Below are positions 35,162 through 50,387 of a stretch of DNA of 64,000 nucleotides, piece by piece. The stretch is from assembly GCA_037178675.1 (NCBI GenBank), contig JAYMGJ010000147.1, forward strand, positions 1 through 64,000. The letters run 5' to 3'. The position numbers and the translations under genes were made by a program. The notes under the pieces were generated by a model. It had not been told where the DNA came from, made no database searches, and was given only the letters and a program-made list of their open reading frames with translations. Position 1 is the stretch's first letter. Each line of letters begins with the position of its first letter. This DNA is from Scleroderma bovista. Lineage: Eukaryota > Basidiomycota > Agaricomycetes > Boletales > Sclerodermataceae.

Positions 35162-35364
35162 GATGCACACCCAGTCTGACTTGCCGGCGGCTCGGAGTTG
35201 CCCGTCGTGTAAATTCTTACGTAATCAGTCATTAATGAGATCGGCTATAAATACCAAATGCTACTACTGCTGAACGACGCAGACATATCTCGTTCATTTC
35301 CCTTCCCCCACCCTTCTGCCGCTGTGGAACCCGGCATACCCCCAGAAATCCATACCCCCTCTCG
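35162..35364. promoter_or_regulatory. Divergent promoter between Rrp17 and the FAM72 homologue
   Basis: 203 bp separate the two start codons. A TATAAATA sits at 35246-35253 on the plus strand, about 112 bp upstream of the FAM72-homologue start, a typical distance for a fungal TATA element. The assignment is by position only. Confidence 0.35.
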
Positions 35365-36694
35365 ATGCCTGTCCTAAATGCCATCGAGAACTCCCACCAG
35401 CAAACAGTGGGGGATCGATCACCCGTCCCGCACCTGGCAACCGTCCGTGAACTCCAGCGCCATCACTCTTATCTGCCGCGACCTCAAATTTATGTATCCA
35501 ACAACGATCCCACTCTCAGCCACACCTACTTCATACCGCACACATCAGCTTCCACCTACTTTGACAGATACAACCTCCCGAATCACCCTATTCAGTCCCA
35601 TGTGGAAGGGGGGATGTCACTATCAACTATCCCGCATTATTTATCAGTTCCTGTGGTGTCTGGGCCATGGCCAACCCATGTGCAACCAAACCGTTACCCA
35701 TCTCCTCCTCCACCCCCACCGCAGACGCCCCACAAAGTATGGATCCTTGACTGTCGAACTTGTGGTACTTTCCTAACCAATCGCGGAATGAAAGTGGGTA
35801 ACGGGCAATCTCTGTTATCCGTAAGCGGAACGTTTTCTAACTATTGACATGCTAGGCTGTATTGTTGCTACGACCCAATGTCTCTCTTTTCTCCACGGAT
35901 GCGCTTCCAGTAAACTGTTCCGCCTACTCCACGAACCCAGATGCACTCCGTTCTCCCCCCTGCTATTTACCAACAGCTCCGCGTACTTGCGAGTGTTTGA
36001 CTCAGACGCTTTGTTGTCACACTTGTGGAGCGTCCGTTGGATACATGATTGTAGTTCCTGTGAGATTCCCATCTGTTAGAGCAGAAGGTATCGTTGACTG
36101 ATACCTCATCACCAGTGCTCTCGATGTACTTCTTCAACCAGTTCAAGCAACCGCACTACTAATGGTCACCGCTTTGTGTTTCACTCGAATGAAGTAATTG
36201 CCACTGTTCGGCATCATATACCTGATGAACCCGGTGTCATCCCGGTGGGGTATTCGTCACCTCCGCCACTAACTACTCCCCCTCTTCGCATCCCCGCAGA
36301 CCCATCACTTACCCATAACATTGCGAATGCCACAGCAACTCGCCAGCAGATAGTGACATCATCCCCCAGTCCACATTCCTTTTCCTCTTCCCCGCTAGAG
36401 TCACCAGAACTTGCACCTTCGCCCGACGGTTCCTCTCCCGACCTCTTCCCGATTTTGCCGTCACATTCACCTCTACTCATTTCCCGAACACCTTCACAGC
36501 AAACAGCTCGGCTGAGGACTGGTGTCTCCGCAGCCAGATACGCATCAGAGGAACCACTAGTGCGGACGCTGAAGGCAGGGGATATGCTCCACTGGCACCA
36601 ACTTTCGAAGACGGGTGAAATTCCAGGAGTAGAGGAGGATCCGCGAGCTAGAACCCCAAACTGGCACCATAGAGGCCAGTTTTTCGATCGGTGA
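35365..36694 (+). CDS. FAM72 family protein with long disordered ends
   Basis: Three exons (35365-35793, 35856-36059, 36116-36694; introns of 62 and 56 nt) give 403 residues in one frame. Residues about 125-245 match the FAM72 core: VWILDCRTCGTFLTNRGMK, AVLLLRPNVSLFSTDALP, then CECLTQTLCCHTCGASVGY, MIVVPCSRC and GHRFVFHSNEV. The Cys pairs (CxxC four times) suggest zinc binding. The N-terminal 120 residues and the C-terminal 160 residues are Pro/Ser/His-rich. Human FAM72 is about 150 residues and consists of the core only; FAM72A binds the uracil glycosylase UNG2 and lowers its level in B cells. In fungi the role is not known to me. The core is complete here; the extensions are the fungal addition. 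Confidence 0.8.
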
Positions 36695-37728
36695 AAGTGA
36701 GTGCGACATAAGGCGGAGATAAATCACAGATCGACATCTTCATATCACGAAAGTTGATGACCCCCGGTACCGAACCAGTCTTGTTTTCTCATCGTAAGCC
36801 CAAGGGACTGTGTCTATGTTGGTATTTATCATCGAACAATATGTTCTCGTTGCTTGTGCATTTTCACGACGTCCTATTGCAGAATACTGTGATACCCCTG
36901 CCACCCTGTTCCCATAGCTGTCAATATGATACTGCCACTCGCCACTCACGCTGTTATATATGTATTCCTTTTATTTAAGCCTCTGTTCTCTTTCTCCCCC
37001 TTTCATATAACTGTTATTTTGTAGTAGAGTTTTTCACTTGTATATGTCAGGTCACCAGAGTCGCTAAGTTCAATGTGTAACACTGTCATTGGGTGCCACG
37101 ATCATGACTAATTGGGACCTTAGTTTGTTCAGGGCACCGTCGGTGCTGAGCACTTTGTCCCGAGTTCTCACAAAGCCTCGCAGAGTTCCTGACAATCTGT
37201 AAGTTATCGTCTTCGTTAACGAAATTAATATAGTCACTTTAAGGGACGACTGACATGGCTGGTAGATTCCTCCCACGTAGCGTCATTGTAAATGTCTCAA
37301 GAGACTTTGCTACATATTAATTCTTGGTAAGGACCAAAGCGAACCTTGCCAGGAAAAGGTCGGACATGTCCAGTACCTGAGTCAGTGCCATGTGGAGCTC
37401 TGGTAGACCATCGAGAAACTAAAACGGCCTGCCCACAAAGATTAAATGTACACCTGCCAGGTGTTTCCAGGATCATGTATCAAGTGAAAGCTGAATCAGG
37501 CGCTAATAAGGAATTCAACATGCAGTCATGCACATGCCCGTAGTACAGAATTTGGGAGGTTCAATACCAAGGGAAATGCACTCAGCAGCTTGGAGGCTTG
37601 AGCACCTGATAAGCAAATCAGGTAAATCGACCCCTGTTAAAGGTTGCCTTCCAAAAGTGGATATGACTAATGTTGCACGAAACGCCCGTCCTCCGAGCAC
37701 CTTGAAGCAAAGGTCTCAAAGCTTCGTC
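36695..37728. other. Long intergenic region
   Basis: About 1.03 kb between two plus-strand genes, AT-richer than its neighbours at 36780-37080. Short ORFs at 37346-37543 and 37528 onward have no recognisable content; the latter overlaps the SLU7 start in another phase. I see no repeat, RNA gene or coding exon with support. Confidence 0.4.
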
Positions 37729-39652
37729 ATGGCATCTGCATCAGGTGCGTGCAGCTGTGATGCACGGCATGCGTGTCTCTCATTCATTCTCTTTTCAGCT
37801 ATAGGGAAACTATCACGAGAGGAATTTCGCCGCCAGAAGGATTTGGACGCAGCACGTAAGGCTGGTACAGCCCCTGCTGCCCTCGATGAAGAGGGAAAAC
37901 CCATCAACCCTCACATTCCTCGTATGTGACTTCTCCTTAGTTTTTCTTATGCGTACTTATCATTCCCTTAGAGTACATCTCCCAAGCGCCGTGGTACTTA
38001 GACACCGGTGCACCTTCGCTCAGTCACCAACGTCGACCAGCAGCTGAGAAACCTCCCAATGAAATTGACACCTGGTACGATCGCGGCGCACGGGGTCCTG
38101 CAGCGAAAAAGTACCGCAAAGGAGCATGCGAGAACTGTGGCGCCATTACACACAAGAAGCAGGATTGTCTCGAGCGTCCACGCAAAAAAGGTGCCAAATA
38201 TACGAACAAAGACATTCAAGCAGATGAAGTTATCCAGGCTGTGCCTGCTGGCTATGACGCCAAAAGGGACAGATGGAATGGATACGACCCATCAGAACAC
38301 ACGAGAATTTACGAGGAGTTTGACGCCATTGAGGCCGCACGGAAAAAGCACAGGGAAGAAGAAATCGATAAGCAAATGACCACGGATTTAGCTGCAGCCA
38401 GGAAAGTTGCCAACGCAGGGAAAGAGAAAAAGGATGCAGACCCGGACTTCGGCTCCAGCGATGAGGAAGATGCAGATGAAGACAAGTATGCTGATGCTGC
38501 TGATGCTGTCGGCCAGAAACTGGACACGAAAACTCGGATTACTGTCCGCAACCTGCGTATCCGAGAGGATACCGCCAAGTATCTTATCAACCTCGATCCT
38601 GAAAGTGCTTACTACGACCCTAAAACCCGTTCCATGCGTGATGCTCCAATAAAGAATGTTCCACCAGAAGAGGTATGTGTCGTGATTCTTCTATGTTCAC
38701 GTATCCTGAATCTATTAGGCGAGATTTGCTGGGGAGAACTTCTTCCGATACACTGGAGAAGCCCCGGAAGTCCAACATCTCCAGCTCTTCGCCTGGCAAG
38801 CTTCCCAGAGAGGCAATGACATTCACCTCAATGCTGCGCCGACCCAAGGCCAGCTTTTGCACGAAGAGTACCAAGAGAAGAAAGAAAAGATGAGAGACGT
38901 CAACAAGGTTAGCGTACTTGCCAAGTACGGTGGAGAGAAATATTTGGAACGTGCACCGAGGGAGGTGCTGGACGGACATTCAGAGAATTATGTGGAGTAT
39001 TCCCGAACGGGTCAGGTTGTCAAGGGCCAAGAGCGTGTGAAGGCGCGGTCAAAATATCTCGAAGACGGTATGTTAATGTGACATTCTTTCTGTTCTACAA
39101 CTTATGGCTAATGGTGTCCAGTTTATATCAACAACCACACTGCGGTTTGGGGTTCGTGGTACGATATGGCAACATGTAATTGGGGTTATTCATGTTGCCA
39201 TTCAAGTGTCCACATGTCCTACTGCTCTGGTGAGGCTGGCAAGGCGGCCTCACGGTCGTCGACCGCGCAAGCATTACTTGCGTCGTCACCTTCTCAGGGT
39301 GAGAAGACAGCAGAGGAGACGATGGCACGGATAGAACAAAACTACTCGAAGAAACGAATTGGGGAGGGAAACGTCACTTTGGACAAGGAGAGACTGGCAG
39401 AAGCATTGGCTGATGAAAGGAAACGGAAAGCATGGGGAGATAATGAAGAAGACCGAGAAGCAGATCGCCATAGTAAAAAGAAGAGAGCCCCGGAGATTGG
39501 AACACATGATGTGACGGAGGAGGAGCTCGGTAAGTCCTTTCGTCACACTGTTGTGACCTAGATTCTTATTTTTGATTCCAGAGGCCTATCGAATGAACCG
39601 CCGGAAAACAGAGGATCCCATGGCCAACTACGTGGATAAAGATGCATACTAA
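37729..39652 (+). CDS. SLU7: Pre-mRNA splicing factor SLU7
   Basis: SLU7 acts in the second catalytic step of splicing and in 3' splice-site choice. The start exon MASAS joins [16 protein letters not shown] across intron 37745-37798. Then follow NPHIPR and [11 protein letters not shown]. The CCHC zinc knuckle is [18 protein letters not shown]. Next are KWDAKRD-type residues ([14 protein letters not shown]) and the conserved [30 protein letters not shown], and after a further intron [20 protein letters not shown]. The segment [15 protein letters not shown] and [20 protein letters not shown] is the family's C-terminal Cys/His region. The end is [24 protein letters not shown] then TAA at 39650-39652. 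About six introns; roughly 540 residues, normal for the family. The acidic/basic linker at 38440-38500 is low complexity. Confidence 0.93.
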
Positions 39653-39873
39653 TAAATGTCATGAGACCGTATCTGATCAATGAAGTCGTCTTTCTGCATT
39701 TTAATTTTCTACTGGATCCTTGTATTTATTTATGTATTTACCATACGTTGTAATTGTCCAAAGGCCATCTGGCTGTTGTGTTTGGCTACCACATGAAGTT
39801 CGCAGCCGCAAACAGTATTAGCTAACGTAAATTCCTGCTTGGACAATGAAGCCATCTCTCTAATTTGGCCTCG

Positions 39874-40912
39874 ATGTTCTCGACAGCGGCTGCGCTACTC
39901 ATTGGCCTGGGCACCCGGATTGCCCTAGACAAGTTCTCTGGGACTGCCCCGGATGATCTCAGTGTCTCAGAATCTCTCGGAGATACTGTCCTTCTTGGTG
40001 TCGTTCAGGGCGTGGGGTTGTATTATGTGCTGATGGAATTCCCTGACTTTGCATTGGTAGTCGCATTCGGTATCGCCGCTCGTCTTACGATCGAGTTCAT
40101 GGTATTCCAAGATGTTGGCAAGTGTGCTACGACTCTACTGGGTGTCGCGTTGGGAGTATTGGTCACAGACGTACTGTCCCAGCTCATAGAGGATGGGTAC
40201 CTCTATGATTTCGGAGGTGATGGGGAGAGCGAACACGAGCGATCCCATGTGACCGTCAAACGCAAACGTCTGGTTAAATTCCAGTCCGCCGAATATTCGG
40301 TTATTCCCCCTAGCAAACTTCCCCGCCCTCGTAAACAAGACCCAGAGCGAAAGTGGCGCACAGAATCATCCGTCCCATCCATTACTTCCTCCACGTCTGA
40401 TACCGTTGATCCGCATCGTGTTATGGACCCACTCGAACGTGAGGTTGCTACCTTACGCGCCCGTGCATCCCTCGCAGATAGCGAGCGGAGGCGCTTCAAA
40501 GAAGAGAAGAAGTGGGCATTGTCGCAGGGAAACACGGCACGTGCGGCGCAGATGAGTTGGCAGGTGAAGAGGTACACCGCATTGACAAAGAGCTTCACTC
40601 GTGAGGCGGATACCCGTTTTCTCGAAAGTCAGTTGCTCATCATTTCGGGTTTTTCATTCGTCGTGTTTACTGAAGTCGGTAGTCAATGCGATCAAGGAAA
40701 CACACAGAGGGCAGATCGATGTCCCTTCGTCGACCATCCAGAATACAGAAAAACGTCGAGCTGAGCGGCATACTAGCCATCCCCGGCACACATCCCAGGA
40801 ATTCGTTGTTGACCGCGATTCGGCCGTTACCGTCAATGTAACACGACAGAGACACCACAGCCAGAGTTCTTCCACTAACTTGAAATCGGCCATGCGTGTG
40901 CAGCAAAGGTGA
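39874..40912 (+). CDS. Predicted multispan membrane protein of unknown function
   Basis: Two exons (39874-40627, 40683-40912) splice in phase 1 to 327 residues. Three hydrophobic segments lie in the first 125 residues (TAAALLIGLGTRIAL, VLLGVVQGVGLYYVLMEF, ATTLLGVALGVLVTDVL), with another moderately hydrophobic part (FALVVAFGIAARLTIEF). The C-terminal two thirds are charged, with HVTVKRKRLVKF and a coiled-coil-like helix (LEREVATLRARASLADSERR, RRFKEEKKWALSQG), and end in a basic Ser/His-rich tail (SSTNLKSAMRVQQR). A membrane anchor with a cytosolic helical domain is the simplest reading. No family recognised. The acceptor at 40682 was chosen because it keeps frame into the last exon. Confidence 0.6.
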
Positions 40913-41212
40913 TACCACCCTGATACCCCTTGACGAGTGAGTTCAAATCAGGACGTGGCGCCACACTTGATAGCTGACTTGAAGTCAGGTGCCACATGAA
41001 CACCAAATTTTTCTGGTGCTTGCTTTTGCTCATGTGTTATACCAATGTGACTAGAATGAACAATGAACAATGATGCGACCTCAAATACACCAGAGAACGA
41101 AAGGCGAGTGCAAATTAGGACAGCTTTGAATTATTTAGTGCAGGGGGTCGATGTAATACAACATAAAGAAGGGTGTCTCATGAATGGGGTAGGACGAAGA
41201 GAATAGGGTCTG
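40913..41212. other. Convergent intergenic region
   Basis: 300 bp between converging stops. It holds short direct repeats (ATGAACA near 41056) but no ORF or RNA gene that I can support. Confidence 0.4.
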
Positions 41213-46393
<5,181 letters not shown>

Positions 46394-47151
46394 GGCGAGG
46401 GGGTGGTGGTGGTGGTTGAGGGGAGAGAGGGGGGATGTGGGAGAGGTCGTCAAGGATGCTGTTGACGAAAATGTTCGCACGCGTGGCCATCGCTACGGAC
46501 AACGCCGGGCAGGGCCCCATCGTCACCGCTCGTGACGAACTCCGGTTGTCCCGTGCCACATTCTTTGGACACGAAACTCGCCATTTCGCACATTATTCTC
46601 TGCCATAAATTCCCATTTATGGTGTCGCTCGTCCCCGCCAATCCAGCGTTTGTGGCCAAACCTTGCGTGCCACCCCTCGTCGCCGTGCACGACCACAGCG
46701 TGCGTGTGCAACTCAACCGTCTTCGACACCACCGTGCTGGAAACTGCTGGGCAGTGCACTCGAGAAGCACACCGTCTGCTGACATTCTCACCACGATTAG
46801 CCCGATACCACTTCCAGGTCGACCTCCACGGTGGTGGCATCGTGTTGGAAGACACAGCCTATGCCATCATCCACAGTCTTGGGACACCCCTTCTCTCCTG
46901 GCGCTGAGATGTCACGTCACGCATTTGCTGTGCGCCGCGCGCTCACGAAATCCACGACGGGTCCCTTGATGTGATCTATCTCACTGGTTAGGACATCGTG
47001 TTTCATCCAGGGCAGGACTACCCCACCTCTGTCGCATACTGTATAGTGTAGCTTTTTTCAATGATATGATACCGTGAGGTGCTACCAATACACCAAACCT
47101 CTGGATGGAAATAAAAGGCTTGAGGCTGAAGCCTGAGAGCAGTCTGCAAAC
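46394..47151. other. Divergent region between CHD1 and TFB4
   Basis: About 760 bp between two divergent starts. ORFs of 110 to 145 codons lie on both strands here (46532-46969 plus, 46523-46855 minus, 46450-46794 minus), all overlapping one another, and none has a recognisable domain or introns. They probably reflect local GC-rich composition. A GGT/GGA-rich run just upstream of the CHD1 start (46400-46440) is likely 5'UTR. Confidence 0.4.
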
Positions 47152-48512
47152 ATGACATTGCAAGTTGACAGAGCCTCTCATCTCTCCGTGATCCTGGACT
47201 TGTCTCCAACCCAGTGGCACCTGAGCGCAACTGCGAGCCCCCACCCACTCTCTCTTCAATCATTCCTATCCCAACTCTTTGCTTTCCTCAATGCTCACAT
47301 CGCCTCCAAAAACGAAAATACTCTGGCAGCCTTCGGCGCCTTTCCAGGTAAAAGGCAAGTCTCTTTTATCTGTCGGTCCAGGGTTACTGACATCGTGCGA
47401 TCCAGTGCAATGCTTTATGCTTCTACCGAGTCGTTAGTCGATGAACCCCCTCCCCTGGATGCGAATTATTTTCCACCCTTCAAAGTGGTGGACACGACAG
47501 TGCTGCAACGCATCACTCGCGAATTAGATGTCATAGGGAAACTCGAGGAAGAACGTACGCATATTGAGTCTGTGCTACAAGCATCGCCGCATTGATGTAT
47601 TTCTCAGCCCCTTGTGCTCTTGTTGGTGCACTGACAAAAGCCCTCTGCTGCATGTCACCACATCTTATCCATTTCATGAAACTAACGTCATGCAGATATC
47701 AACCGCATTGCACAATCTTCTGCATCTGTAGCAAACGTTGCAGAAGATTCAGCCATTCCATCTGATCCCCGCATTTTAATTCTTTCCGTTTCCCCGGATC
47801 TGTCCTCTTCCTACATCCCAATCATGAATGCCATCTTCTCTGCACAAAAACTGGTAAGTACTATACACCATAGTATTCCTATGTTCCATATTTATCGTTG
47901 CTTGTTTAGAAAGTTACCATCGACGTCTGCAAGATTTACGGTCCAGATACCGTCTTCTTGCAGCAAGCTGCGCATCTGACGAATGGGTCCTACATCTATC
48001 TTGAACAGCGTGATGCGTTGCTTCAATATCTTATTGTGCGATGGGTGGCTCCTTTCTTCTAGACTTGTTGTGATTGTCTACTAGATGTCATTTCTGCCAC
48101 CGCCCTCAGTTCGGAAGGTGTTGGTGATTCCAAAACAAGACAAGATAGACTTCCGAGCAGCGTGTTTCTGTCATAAGAATATCGTGGACGTTGGCTTTGT
48201 CTGCTCAGTTTGCTTGTCAAGTAAGCCTGTGTGTATGTGACTTGCTTAGGTTGGGTTTCTGAGATCTTTCTGCAGTATTTTGTCAACCGGTACCTGTTTG
48301 TTCGACTTGCCGGTGAGTATTGAAGCAGATTTTGGTAGATATACAGGTTTCCGACCATTCACAGGACAAAATTCCCCATCAAGAGTTTACAAAGGCTCAA
48401 GGCAGCGTGCCCTTCTCCCGTGCCGATGACTCCTCGACCTCTAGCTAATCTCAATAATGCAACATCATGGACAGTACAGACTCCAAACGGTGGTACTCCG
48501 CGGCTGAGGTGA
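47152..48512 (+). CDS. TFB4: TFIIH core subunit TFB4 (p34)
   Basis: A subunit of the TFIIH core used in transcription initiation and nucleotide-excision repair; it pairs with Ssl1/p44. The start MTLQVDRASHLSVILDLSP carries the first strand of the vWA-like domain (ILDLSPTQW). Further parts are FLNAHIASKNENTLAAFG, DPRILILSVSPDLSSSYIP, IMNAIFSAQKL, then KVTIDVCKIYGPDTVFLQQA, AHLTNGSYIYLEQRDALLQY. The C-terminal C4-type zinc region is ACFCHKNIVDVGFVCSVCLS, IFCQPVPVCSTCRTKFPI. The product ends TVQTPNGGTPRLR with TGA at 48510-48512. About seven short introns are inferred; roughly 330 residues, as usual. The vWA fold in p34 lacks a working metal site in general. Confidence 0.9.
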
Positions 48513-48723
48513 CTCCTGCCAAACACGATGTATGTAAATTAGTGCCCTCGCGCTTCTAGATTTTGCTCGCATTGTATCCACCACGTATAGTTGCTGCCCC
48601 TAGCTGGCTACCCATGCAACCCAAGAGCAGTAATGAATATGGGGTGCGTTTCTGACAGGTCAGGTCTGCTGGCAGTTTGAGCTCGCCGCAGGACCACTGC
48701 CTATGTACAGCCGTAAGTAGATT

Positions 48724-50260
48724 TCATGGGACATCGGCACATTTTACCTTCGGTACCGGCCTTTGGGAATTGGCATATGCAATAGCCATACTTGCTGCTG
48801 TGAATGCACACCACAGCCGTGCTAGGTGACCAGTGAGATGATACTTTTATTAGCATTGACAAGATCGGAGGCGTACGGATGGTATCGCCCCCTTCCTGCA
48901 CTTCTTTTGTCAGTAACAGGACCCCAACATTTGGATAAGACAGGCCATCTTCATTTATTGGACCTAAGTTCTTGTTCGTGGCCTTGAAAAGGAAACCATT
49001 ATTCCAACTCACCACTGAATTGTCTTGATAAAGTCGTGACGAGCAAATCGTGAACATCCACTTCAGTTTCTCCTAGTTTCCCCGGGCTTTCAGCCACCTG
49101 CATGGCATTCCCAATAGCACGAGCAAGCCCTGCTCTTATGATATACTCGCCGCTACCTAGTTTCTACGTTGAGTGGGCGATGGCCTGTGTGCACTTTCTT
49201 ACCGGAAATACTGCAGGCCATACCAGCTTGGCCATCAGACGTTTGTTGCGCCCAGCATCCAGCACCGAATATCGCTGCCTGCTCCGAGTTATCCTGTCGA
49301 CCCTAACATCCGAAATCGCTACTTACTTGGCCCATACGACCTGAATCCTTGAGGAGAAGTCCCCCGCTGGCGGTGCGGTCAGTATTTCTGAAGGAAAATT
49401 TTGGTATCCAAAGGGAGACCTTGATACACCAGCAGCTACATTGCCACAGCTGTCCCATGCAACTGCGCCAACCGTATCTTGAAGCGCGTCCTCGGTTATC
49501 ACTTCTAGTCCCGGGTCCTCCACTTCGCTTGGATTGTTGTACCGTTCCATCCACTTACGCCAATCCATCCTGGCTCTTGAGGATATCATACCTTCAGGGG
49601 CTACTGTTTCCACCCCATTCCTCGTGGCAAACGAATGCGCACCGTGCGAAACGAGCATCCTTAGAATTAGTCTGCATCATCCGAATGGGTGGAATCTCAG
49701 AATACTTTACAGCGGACGAATACGACCCAATTGGTCAGGCTTGCGAGAATGGTCCAGAATAGCAGTTGCCAGCTTGATCGGATTCTTGACCCCTTCTCCG
49801 GGGGATGATCTGGGGATGCTAGAGAGTAAAAGTGGAGGACGCACCTGAGACTGCGCCGACACCACCGAATGAGCCTGTCCTGCCGTCCATTATAGCGGCG
49901 TCACACTCCACTGCGCCGTCGAGGGTCAGGTTGGAGCCAAATCCTATTGCAACAAATTGCAGACCATTCTCTGGAACTGAAATTGAAAGGTGGAGTGTTG
50001 ACCTACCAGCATTGAGGTTCTGGTCGTCCTCGAGCTCGATGATGGCTTGTTCAACAATGGACAAGACGTCTGCGCCTGGTAGTGACGCTGCTCGAAGAGC
50101 TTCTGTACAGGCTCTGATTCATCGGTCATCGTGAATAGCAAAGTAGTGCACCGGTGAGTAGTCATTACCTCTTCATTGCCAGCTTCACCGAGTGTTCAGA
50201 TGACCTCTCGTGATTCCCTGCACCAGCGTGCACCGCAATGTACACGGTGGGGCACGTCAT
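48724..50260 (-). CDS. Taspase-1/asparaginase-type N-terminal nucleophile hydrolase
   Basis: A type-2 asparaginase fold protein, made as a precursor that cleaves itself before a threonine which then becomes the nucleophile. The start chosen is MTCPTVYIAVHAGAGNHE (50260). Exons follow with ACTEALRAASLPGADVL, EQAIIELEDDQNLNAG and GFGSNLTLDGAVECDAAIMD. The last includes the SNLT and VECDA-IMDG motif of taspases and asparaginases. The predicted nucleophile is Thr in ALQDTVGAVAWDSCGN; joining the exons with a GTCTCC donor gives AAGVSSGGLLLKDSGRMGQ, as in active members. The C-terminus is LWCAFTAASMAIAYANSQRP, ending ADVP. Taspase 1 in animals cuts MLL and TFIIA; the fungal substrate is unknown. 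The long insert between the autocleavage region and VECDA fits taspase rather than plain asparaginase, but distinguishing the two needs an alignment. Confidence 0.75.
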
Positions 50261-50387
50261 TGCTATAGTATCAGCTTTGGCACTGACAAGGGTGTATGTA
50301 TGAACCAACAGCCTTTTATAGCGCCTCAGCGGTCGATCATCGATCTGCCTAACAGCGCTATGCATAGTAATGCCACACCCGACGAGT

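Noticed and set aside
46523..46969. Overlapping ORFs of 110-145 codons on both strands between CHD1 and TFB4
   Set aside because: They overlap each other, have no domain, no introns and biased Cys/His/Arg composition typical of GC-rich non-coding DNA.
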